Positions 37,201 through 49,200 of a stretch of 64,000 bases of DNA are shown here, piece by piece. Under the pieces are notes generated by a model, which searched no databases, was not told where the DNA came from, and saw only the letters and a program-made list of their open reading frames with translations. The position numbers and the translations under genes were made by a program. Source of the stretch: Mactromeris polynyma (taxonomy: Eukaryota > Mollusca > Bivalvia > Venerida > Mactridae); the NCBI GenBank assembly GCA_032209605.1, contig JASFXZ010000020.1, positions 131,501 through 195,500 of the forward strand. Direction: 5' to 3'. Each line of letters opens with the position of its first letter. The stretch's first letter is position 1.

Positions 37201-40200
37201 ACACTCTGGTATTTTACTTGTTCTGAGATAGGAGGTGCTTTATTATGTTCTCAAACTGGTGACGTAACATTGTAGGCAACATTCATGTTAAAGTCACTAC
37301 ATCTTTCTCCTTGTCAGAATGTTCAACCTTTCTCTACAATGACCAATGTTCAATATTGTTATGACACTCCATGTTGCTATAGAGATAAGGAGAAGTGTAC
37401 CAGAGGTTAATGATATTGGATGTTGACCAGATTATTATCCATAGTTCAATGACTTGTGTGTGCTGAACTCTCCTACAATATTATAGTGCTCTCAGTGAAG
37501 TTAGTATGAATCTAGAATTGTTATAGAACATATTGCATCTAACATTGGTTAATGTCATTCTAGAATTGTTATAGAACATACTGTATCTAACATTGGTTAA
37601 TGTCAAAGTTTTACCTTTATCCACTGATAGTTGGTTTTCTCTTGTCACATTCTTGTGATTTCTTGTGAAATGTACAAAACTATGAGTGTAGGTCACCTGT
37701 ACATCACTGTTCACTGACCTTACCAGAGGTCAACGTATGGTCAGCAATATGGTTGAATTATTTGTACTTTCTGACCTGAAATAATGCCAGGTTACAGATG
37801 CTGAGTACTTCAGACTCCTCACAGAACTGCTAGAATGAAGGGTTTTAAGGTTCCTCAAAGAACTGCTAGAATGAAGGGTCGAGTTTAAGTTTCCTCAAAG
37901 AACTGCTAGAATGAAGGGTCGAGTTTAAGGTTCCTGACAGAACTGCTAGAATGAAGGGTCGAGTTTAAGGTTCCTCAAAGAACTGCTAGAATGAAGGGTC
38001 GAGTTTAAGGTTCCTCAAAGAACTGCTAGAATGAAGGGTCGAGTTTAAGGTTCCTGACAGAACTGCTAGAATGAAGGGTCGAGTTTAAGGTTCCTCACAG
38101 AACTGCTAGAATGAAGGGTCGAGTTTAAGATTTCTCATAGAACTGTAGGAATGAAGGGTCCAGTTTAAGGTTCCTGACAGAACTGCTAGAATGAAGGGTC
38201 GAGTTTAAGGTTCCTGACAGAACTGCTAGAATGAAGGGTCAAGTTTAAGGTTCCTGACAGAACTGCTAGAATGAAGGGTTGAGTTTAAGGTTCCTCACAG
38301 AACTGCTAGAATGAAGGGTCAAGTTTAAGGTTCCTCACAGAACTGCTAGAATGAAGGGTCGAGTTTAAGGTTCCTGACAGAACTGCTAGAATGAAGGGTC
38401 AAGTTTAAGGTTCCTGACAGAACTGCTAGAATGAAGGGTTGAGTTTAAGGTTCCTCACAGAACTGCTAGAATGAAGGGTCAAGTTTAAGGTTCCTGACAG
38501 AACTGCTAGAATGAAGGGTTGAGTTTAAGGTTCCTCACAGAACTGCTAGAATGAAGGGTCGAGTTTAAGGTTCCTCACAGAACTGCTAGAATGAAGGGTC
38601 GAGTTTAAGGTTCCTGACAGAACTGCTAGAATGAAGGGTCGAGTTTAAGGTTCCTCAAAGAACTGCTAGAATGAAGGGTCGAGTTTAAGGTTCCTCAAAG
38701 AACTGCTAGAATGAAGGGTCAAGGAGTTATGTCTACCTGTACAGTTATATTTCAATATTAAACTTACTGAAATCTTCTGGTACAAGATATGATTTAGAAG
38801 ACCTTAAATTTGCTAATGTCTTTTTATAAACATTATGACTTGAAAAAATATGACAAAGTAACATATCCTTTAAAATTGTTTGTCTACATTATCCTGATTG
38901 TTCCATTATGATTGTTTTGTCATATTTGCCATGTTTGATACAGAGTTTGTTACAAATCCACCTGCAGGCATGTCCCAAAAATGTAGACAGGGGTGTGGAA
39001 ACCAACATGTGAAAGATGGCCTTATTGCTGTGAGTTATCTGCTCACTAACTATAATAGTTAGGAAACTTGGTGACAATGTCTATGAGCATAAATAACAAA
39101 CCAGTCCACCTGAAGTTGCTGGGGAGTTATGGCCCTTTGATAACCAAATTAACACCGTCCATTCACTGTCTGAAACCCTTTATCCTGTCTTCATCAAACT
39201 TGGTCAGAATGTTTATTGGCATAACAACTTTACCAAGGTTGATAACCTGCCAGATTGCCCCTGTTCCTCTACAGTTATGGCCCTTTTTTCCACAAAATTT
39301 TGATGGGCATATATTGTGACTGTTTGGTACATTTATTTTTGATAGTCACTTACAATGGTGTAAGATGTGTTGACATTGAAGTCACTTACAATGGTGTAAG
39401 ATGTGTTGACATTGAGTTATTCTGTTGGTAGTAATGTCATAAGCAATCAATGGAAAATTGTAACTATCAGACAGGATGTTGCTGCTTATTAAGAGAAAAT
39501 TCACTTTAACAATTTTCATCAAATGCTCATACACTACTGAATATGCTCAAGATATTTTTACATAAACAATTAATTTCTCGTCTTGTGACTAAATCAATAA
39601 ATGTTGGATGGATAGAGTGGGACTTTTCTCTTCAACATATTTTAAGATGAACTTCTCATCTTAGAAATAGTTTGATTCATATATATTATGGGTTGCCGTC
39701 TAAATGTTTGGAAGATTTTGTAGTTTGCAAAACTGCATCAGATCCTTATCCTGTGGTAAGATTTAACCAGGTGGTGTGGGGATGTTGTCAAGTAAAGGTA
39801 CAAGTGTTTTTGTGTTTGTTTGGAATTCAAGACTTTGGATGAAGTCAAGTCCCTTCATTTGTCACAGTGTAGTTACAGACCTTTTGAGGAAATCTGTATA
39901 TTATATAACTACAGGGCAACCACTCCTGAGTGGCCCTCTCTTCAGCAACAGCCTCTCTTCAGCAACAACCTCTCTTCAGCAACAGCCTCTCTTCAGCAAC
40001 AGCCTCTCTTCAGCAACAGCCTCTCTTCAGCAACAGCCTCTCTTCAGCAACAGCCTCTCTTCAGCAATACTATCAACTTTGCCTGTAGGAAGCATTGATT
40101 GTCAATTTAACCTCTCTAAAGCAACAACTTTTCACCAAGAACCAAATTGTGTATCTCCCAAAAGATATTGCTCTAGACTGATGGTACTGTATATACAGTA

Positions 40201-43200
40201 AAATTGCAAAAATACAACCACCACTGGCCCTGAGGAAGATAGTGACTTAGTGGTGAGGCGGTTTGATTGTCCAGTTAAAATATGGAAGAAAAATGAAAAT
40301 TCAGTCTTATCAATGGGGTGTTTCAGAGAGGTTTTACTGTATACAGTCTTATTAATGGGATCTTTCAGTGAGGTTTTTTTCTGTATACAGTCTTATTAAT
40401 GGGGTCTTTCAGAGAAGTTTTACTGTATACAGTCTTATTAATGGGGTGTTTCAGAGAGGTTTACTGTACACTGTCTTATTAATAGGGTGTTTCAGAGATG
40501 TTTTACTGTAAACAGTCTTATTAATGGGGTGTTTTAGTGAGGTTTTACTGTATACAGTCTTATTAATGGGGTGTTTTAGTGAGGTTTTTCTGTATACAGT
40601 CTTATTAATGGGGTGTTTTAGTGAGGTTTTACTGTATACAGTCTTATTAATGGGGTGTTTTAGTGAGGTTTTTCTGTATACAGTCTTATTAATGGGGTGT
40701 TTTAGTGAGGTTTTTCTGTATACAGTCTTATTAATGGGGTGTTTTAGTGAGGTTTTTCTGTATACAGTCTTATTAATGGGGTGTTTTAGTGAGGTTTTTC
40801 TGTATACAGTCTTATTAATGGGGTGTTTTAGTGAGGTTTTACTGTAAACAGTCTTATTAATGGGGTGTTTTAGTGAGGTTTTTCTGTATACAGTCTTATT
40901 AATGGGATGTTTTAGTGAGGTTTTACTGTATACAGTCTTATTAATGGGGTGTTTTAGTGAGGTTTTACTGTATACAGTCTTATTAATGGGGTGTTTTAGT
41001 GAGGTTTTTCTGTATACAGTCTTATTAATGGGGTGTTTTAGTGAGGTTTTACTGTAAACAGTCTTATTAATGGGGTGTTTTAGTGAGGTTTTTCTGTATA
41101 CAGTCTTATTAATGGGGTGTTTTAGTGAGGTTTTTCTGTATACAGTCTTATTAATGGGGTGTTTTAGTGAGGTTTTTCTGTATACAGTCTTATTAATGGG
41201 GTGTTTTAGTGAGGTTTTACTGTATACAGTCTTATTCATGGGGTGTTTTAGTGAGGTTTTACTGTAAACAGTCTTATTAATGGGGTGTTTTAGTGAGGTT
41301 TTACTGTATACAGTCTTATTAATGGGGTGTTTCAGAGAGGTTTTACTGTATTGACAGTTATAACAAGGAAATGTGTGTATAGCGGGGATCTATACACAAA
41401 TCAATCGACCACAGCTTTGAATGTATCAGTCCAACATCTGTTACAAGTCAAGAATTCCAGAAACAGACTATAAACTCATGTATTGATTTTACTGCTCTCT
41501 GTTCTGTACAGAATATTGACACACAGTTTGCTGTGAAAGATTGGGAAGGAATTTGGGGCAAATAAGGGACAAAATCAGCCCCTTTTTGGGTAGTATAGTA
41601 TTGGATTACTGTGGGAGAAACGTGTAACATGAAACTTTAGCTGAGGCCCCTTGAAGGAAGTGCATTGTGTTTTGTGTGCGTGTGTGTGTCGTCTGCTCTG
41701 TACAGTAAGCAGGTTAGAGTTTTTTGCATGGAATCTAATTGCATGGGAAAATTATGTACATGTGTTGCTATTTAAAGAATCTCGGAAGCAGAATTTGTTT
41801 GCAGATCTGAAGTCAGCGAGTAGCTGAGTGCAGAAAACTTGAATCTAACTTGGCTTTATATTGCCAGCAATATAGACAGTGGAAACTTATAGTTTATTAT
41901 CTAATAATATATAAACTGGTGTGATTGAGGGTTTGATCGTAAAACCATTATAGATAAACTATGTTGTCTGTTGTCCTAGAATTGTCCTAGAATTGTAACA
42001 TTCTGACAGTCTCCGGGTCTGTTATTGTTTTACATAATGTAATAAATCTGTGGTTTATCTGTTTATAAATCTGACGTTTTCTTTTGTATCTGATGTTAAA
42101 TAGCATGATGATGTTAAAATGTAATTAAAATCTTATTCTAATTATGGAATGTATCAAGTTTTGTCCTATATATTGAGAGGTCATAGATGCTGTAGTACTA
42201 TGTAAAAGATTCAAGGACTCGCGTCAATGTTTGGTGTTAGTAATGATTTATTATTTGATCATTGCAAGGTCAGCTATATAAATAGTGATGACCCAGTATT
42301 AACATTACCTTTCAGAATATCCTTGTCAGGAATTTTGTTGCTCTATTAAAACTAACCCAAACAATTCTGCTGCCTATGTATACATGACACATTGGTACAT
42401 GAAAGTGGATTTACCTATCCATGGATGTCTTCCTAAGCTTAACTCTTCATAGCTAGACTATGGTTTGATCTGGCTTTATAAGTATAATATCATAGCTACC
42501 GTGTGTGTTTATAATCTTATTGCAATTTCTTGATAACCGTGGTCGGAGATAATAACGTAGGAGACCACTCTCAAAATGCACAGATATGATTGGTTGTTTT
42601 GTGAGCTCATTCTTAAAATGTACCAATGACAAGGCTGTAATCTGAGACTGTTCTCCAAACTCAGTTTTACAGGCTTCTCAAAATTTGCAGGATCGTCTTG
42701 ACTGGTCAGACAAATTTCAAAAAGGTGCTGTAACTTACTGCAAGGTTCCTGACCACAGTTATGTGGCAAGTAAACAAAGCTACAATTATTCAAAACCAGT
42801 CAATGTCAGACACAATGTCCTATGGTCAGAGAATGATTGAATCCAAATATGTGAAGCAATTTTGGGGAGCCTTGTTTTATGACCTTAGAAGCCCTACATA
42901 CCGGTAATCCAGTCTAGACAATACAGACAGTCGCTAACCCCTGTGGTCATCAAGTATTGTATTACAACCCCTGTGGACATTCTGTTAAATGTGTGTCATT
43001 AGTTATCTTTACTATCTGTCTATTGAGATATTGTGTGTATGTATATAATTGTGTAGATACTTAAACAATAACAATGTGCAATATTATACATGTAGTTGAT
43101 TAGATTACTATAAGATTGTTAGAGTAGATGACTGTATGTCATAGTGTATAAAGTGTTTGTGGTGTGTGTTTCACAAATCTGCACAGGTTATACTGACTGT

Positions 43201-46200
43201 GCTGCAAATATTGTTCAGTGGAGATACTGTGAGATAAATTTCCCCATTGGATGCCTCTTACTTGCTTGACCAACTATCATTGACCAGTCATGTACTGACC
43301 AAATTTCAAATATTCAAACAGGTAGAGATTTCTTCTGCAAACACTGTGTAGTGATTTTATTGATTTGGAGTAAAAATCAGGTGTAAAATTGTGCAAATTT
43401 TGTGGATTTACAAGAAGTCAGTGTGTATATGTAGTGGATAGTTGTTGTGTAAGTTGATTGACCTCAGTTATTTTCTCACAATCAGAAACTTGAACATATC
43501 AGGTAATGATCTTGTATTGAATTTGAGGTGGGGTAATGATCTTGTATTGAGGTGGGTTGTATCGAGATCACTAGAGTATGTTCTGTATGTATGTCAGTGT
43601 ATCTGGAGCAGAATAATCATCTATAACAACCTTGTATGTCTGCATTCATTGAGAGTGAAGATAAAATCAAGTGTATTACTTCTACATAATGAACCATGGA
43701 AGCGTTTTTATTGTGATAACCGAACTGAACTGAACTGTATATAACTTGGTGTTCAGTTGATTGTAAATCTTTTGTTATGATGATTTTATCTGTGCTTGAT
43801 TTATGTTTCTCTAAAAATATGTTTAAAAAGTTCCACTAATCATTTTTGATTATAACGAAAATTACTAAAATTTTGACTGTGTTACAAGGTTCGTATATAT
43901 ACGTGCATTGTCGGTGGTTTAAGACGAGGGTTATGGTTATATGCATTTTTCAAGCTGTTCCAAATACTATATTATGATATTTGGCCAATTTGGAAGTGTC
44001 CAGACATCGTGCCGGACACCCAGGCCAAGAAGTGGTTTAATTTCTGTGTGTAGGCCTCCTGGTGAAACCTTTAAAACCCGTAATAACCTTTAATTTTGGA
44101 AAATATCCTTTAAACCTTTAATTTTTCTGAAAAACCTATAAACACATGTCATCAATTTCCAAACCTTTATGTTTATATTGTACTATTCACTTGTGAGAAC
44201 TGCAGCGTTATGATACTACTTGCATATATAATCTTGAGTATTTTTGAACATAGTTTCTGATTGGCCAGGTAGGCGGCAGGCGCACTGCCGGGTCGTCTCG
44301 GCTCTGATTGGCCAGGTAGGCGACAGACATACTGCCGGGTCGTCTCGGCTCTGATTGGCCAGGTAGGCGACAGGCATACTGCCGGGTCGTCTCGGCTCTG
44401 ATTGGTCAGGTAGGCGGCAGGCATACTGCCGGGTCGCCTCGGCTCTGATTGGCCAGGTAGGCGACAGGCATACTACCAGGTCGTCACGGCTCTGATTGGC
44501 CAGGTAGGCGGCAGGCGCACTGCCGGGTCGTCTTGGTGCTCTGATTGGCCAGGTAGGCGGCAGGCGCATTGCCGGGTCGTCTCGGCTGCGTCGTTCCATT
44601 AAATTAGATAGTCAAAATTAGCCTCTATTTGTTCTTTATTTTTACAGAAATCACTCTATAAAACCTTTATTTTCCTAAATTGCAACCTTAATAAAAGCCT
44701 TTTTTGTCATTGAGGCCTGCTAGTCTGTGTAAGTCATTATCTGAAGAATTATCAATGGATATTCTTTATCCACAACTAGGCCGTGTACTGTCGCTCCTGT
44801 GAGGTGCCCCTGTCAAACACCATTGTGACCCTGTCAAAAAATTATGTCATTCATACACATATAATATAAACTTCATTAATACTTCACTGTAGGTTGTAAA
44901 ATATGGGGAGAAAGATCCAGGTCACGGTGCATACTTTAGTTGATCTTTATGTAAATACCTTACAGCTTAAATGTCTACATTCTACAACATGACCTGACTT
45001 GTTGTAAACTGTCCAGGTTTCATGCTAAGTTTAATCTCATCTGTAATCAAATCTTTGATATCTTATTTATACCTTCAACACTACCTAGTTTATGTTTTAA
45101 CCAATTTGTAGCATTAAATATGGAGAAATAAGTTTTTTGCTAGCCAATTTAAATTTTGTGTTGACTTTGTATACATTCCATTGTGGGTTTTTGTACCGAC
45201 TGTTTAAGTCATGTGTGTGTCAGACCATCCTGAATATTTGACAGAATTCATTGCCTTAAATGTTTACTTCTAATATCCCCTTAGCTTAGAGAACACTTAT
45301 GTTTTTGTACCGACTGTTTAAGTCATGTGTGTGTCAGACCATCCTGAATATTTGACAGAATTCATTGCCTTAAATGTTTACTTCTTATATCCCCTTAGCT
45401 TAGAGACCACTCAGTTCCATTTGACCCTGGAGTTGACCCTTTGACCCCTGGAACTTCCAAAATGTCACATTTTGACCCTCAGGAATCTGACTGTAGTGTC
45501 AATTTTTCTCTATAAGTATAGGTAATTTGAGTCAAAAATTATCAAAATGACTAGCACCCAGTGGAGCCCCTATATTCACTAATGCCCTTGTCCAGCAGGT
45601 CCTGAAAGTGTGTCAAATCATTTGTATTGAGCAAGACAAATCTGATTTATATTGGCTCAACATCTTGTTGTATGAACTTGTTTATTGATTATGAGCATTT
45701 GTCAGAAAGCGAGTATTTTGTTTGGTCCAACAAGACTCGTCATAGTGAAACTTTTATTGGAAATTTCTGTTTGAATGCTAGATGTTCTGAGAACTATTGA
45801 GTTGATAGAACACTGCTCAGCATAATTGAGTTCTGGTTCTGAGGTTTTGAATATGAGTTTGCAGTCTCAGAACTCGTGCTTCTGATTGGTTGGATTTGAG
45901 CACAATTTTCAAATTGACCAATTGCAATACTGCATTCTGAGACAGATCTCCAAACTGAGTTTTGTAACCTTGTGGCGTGTAACCTTTGTACATGTTCAAA
46001 TTGTTAGCTGTATTTGTCAAATATAGTGAAATCTTTCAGAAAACTGTGAGCTTACCTCAATTGTTGTGTTGTATTAAACTTGGTGGTATGTTGTTTGTAA
46101 GCACTCGTTACATATATATATGTTTCAATTTGTGTATTTTCAGAGCAACTCGAGCATTTCAACAAGTTCTTTATACATCACCAAGCTTCAGTAGAGCCAA

Positions 46201-49200
46201 TGAAATTCATATAAGATTGGGCTTCATTTATAAGATCGGAAAAGATTTTGATAAAAGTTTGAAGGTAATATTTTGGCCAATTTGTGCTACATTTCATAAA
46301 ACATCTTTCCAAGGTTATGAAACAGTTTCTTTGAACCGATCTCAGAATGCAGCCTTGCCATTGGTCAATTTTGAGACCAATCAAAGGTTTGGGTTTTGAG
46401 TCAGGTCTCTAATCACAGATTTATATAACCACTGACTTTGATGAACATTTCATATTACATCTTTTCAAGTATGATAAAACTAGGTTATATTTTGATATTT
46501 TAAATAGTCACCATAAATAAAAGCCTAAAGAAATGTGAACTATATATCCAACATCAGATTGGTCAGTGAGGCATTGTGGTCAAGGGGTAGTGTGTCTGGC
46601 TTGTGATCCCAAGGTCATGAGTGCTAGCCCCATGTTGATGGGGCTTTTATAACAAACTTCCCAATCCCTGCATTTGGTGGTTAGAAACACAGGAAGCAGC
46701 CATTGTGAGTGATTGTTGTAAGTTTAAGAACTTGAATTGATGTCAAATGTACAAGTGTAAACTAAACATCAATTTATGAAAATCAGCATATTAGCACAAC
46801 TCAGTCAAACGCTTGGTTAGCTTTACTGATAGCATTGTGTCCAGCTTTCTGCCATCTGAGCATTGTGTCCGGCTTTCTGCCATCTGAGCATTGTGTCCGG
46901 CTTTCTGCCATCTGAGCATTGTGTCCGGCTTTCTGCCATCTGAGCATTGTGTCCGGCTTTCTGCCATCTGAGCATTGTGTCCGGCTTTCTGCCATCTGAG
47001 CAATGTGTCCAGCTTTCTGCCATCTGAGCATTGTGTCCAGCTTTCTGCCATCTGAGCATTGTGTCCGGCTTTCTGCCATCTGAGCATTGTGTCCGGCTTT
47101 CTGCCATCTGAGCAATGTGTCCAGCTTTCTGCCATCTGAGCATTGTGTCCGGCTTTCTGCCATCTGAGCATTGTGTCCGGCTTTCTGCCATCTGAGCATT
47201 GTGTCCGGTTTTCTGCCATCTGAGCATTGTGTCCGGCTTTCTGCCATCTGAGCATTGTGTCCGGCTTTCTGCCATCTGAGCAATGTGTCCAGCTTTCTGC
47301 CATCTGAGCATTGTGTCCGGCTTTCTGCCATCTGAGCATTGTGTCCGGCTTTCTGCCATCTGAGCATTGTGTCCGGTTTTCTGCCATCTGAGCATTGTGT
47401 CCGGCTTTCTGCCATCTGAGCATTGTGTCCGGCTTTCTGCCATCTGAGCATTGTGTCCAGCTTTCTGCCATCTGAGCATTGTGTCCAGCTTTCTGCCATC
47501 TGAGCAATGTGTTTTCATTTCTATCAAGTCATCAGCCATATTGACACCGTAGTTTACGTGACTATAGGAGCGTTGTACCTCTCTCTCTGTCTTGTCACCT
47601 GCTGTATGTCAGTATTATTGTCTGTGTTACCTGGTTTAAATCAAGGCAGCAAGGGGAAATATTTCCTCCTATCCATGAAATCTTAGACATCAGAGGTCAA
47701 AATTTGCTACCATTTCACAGGAAGTTTATTGGCGACATGTTACCAAAATAGGCTACATAATTTGGCCCCGAAATACTTATTAACAAGCAAACAGGGGCTT
47801 GTTTATATAGATAAGTGATACAGGCTCATCATCTGAAGTAATGAACTTGGATGAAATACCAACATTTCTAGTTTATGTAATCATTACACTTCATGATTTA
47901 GCAATTTATTATCAGAACTTAAAGTTATATATTTATGTTGTACAGTAATAGTTTGATTGTTTCACTTTAATCTATGTCATATTTGTGTATTTCAGCATTT
48001 TAGACATGCATTGTTTCACTATTTTATATTTGTCTATTTCAGCATTTTAGACATGCATTATCGGATTCCAGTCAATGCTCACTGACAAAAGCTCAAAGTA
48101 AGTTTGTTCGACATTCTTTGATAGTACTTTTTGATCGAATTGAATTTCGGGACTAAGGTAATTTTATTGTCTGTAATTTAACAGTATTCATCACAAGAGG
48201 ACTGTGCAACAAAATGGAACAATCTTTCTTGGTACATTGACACAAATTGTCCCCATGCAGATCTTTCTTGGTACATTGACACAAATTGTCCCCATGCAGA
48301 TCTTTCTTGGTACATTGACACAAATTGTCCCCATGCAGATCTTTCTTGGTACATTGACACAAATTGTCCCCATGCGGATCTTTCTTGGTACATTGACACA
48401 AATTGTCCCCATGCGGATCTTTCTTGGTACATTGACACAAATTGTCCCCATGCAGATCTTTCTTGGTACATTGACACAAATTGTCCCCATGCAGATCTTT
48501 CTTGGTACATTGACACAAATTGTCCCCATGCAGATCTTTCTTGGTACATTGACACAAATTGTCCCCATGCAGATCTTTCTTGGTACATTGACACAAATTG
48601 TCCCCATGCGGATCTTTCTTGGTACATTGACACAAATTGTCCCCATGCGGATCTTTCTTGGTACATTGACACAAATTGTCCCCATGCAGATCTTTCTTGG
48701 TACATTGACACAAATTGTCCCCATGCAGATCTTTCTTGGTACATTGACACAAATTGTCCCCATGCAGATCTTTCTTGGTACATTGACACAAATTGTCCCC
48801 ATGCAGATCTTTCTTGGTACATTGACACAAATTGTCCCCATGCAGATCTTTCTTGGTACATTGACACAAATTGTCCCCATGCGGATCTTTCTTGGTACAT
48901 TGACACAAATTGTCCCCATGCAGATCTTTCTTGGTACATTGACACAAATTGTCCCCATGCGGATCTTTCTTGGTACATTGACACAAATTGTCCCCATGCA
49001 GATCTTTCTTGGTACATTGACACAAATTGTCCCCATGCGGATCCAAATCCTGTTTTCTGTAACTGAAATAAATGGATCTTGTCTTTGTATGAAATTTTAT
49101 TTGTTATGTTTCTGTATTTTCAGTTAAACTTCATATTGCACACCTGTATGAGGTTCAGGTGAGTTCTCCTTATTTTATTCTATTTTGTTAATTTTAGTTT

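Noticed and set aside
40451..41239. 262-codon minus-strand frame of a Lys/Thr/Val repeat
   Set aside because: 42-bp amplified MITE end; period divisible by three.
44173..44599. Arg/Pro-rich 127-codon frame
   Set aside because: It is the 47-bp GC-rich minisatellite; the period rotates through frames and no gene context exists.
48153..49127. Open frames of about 300 codons on both strands in intron 7
   Set aside because: 39-bp minisatellite open in four frames at once; not coding.
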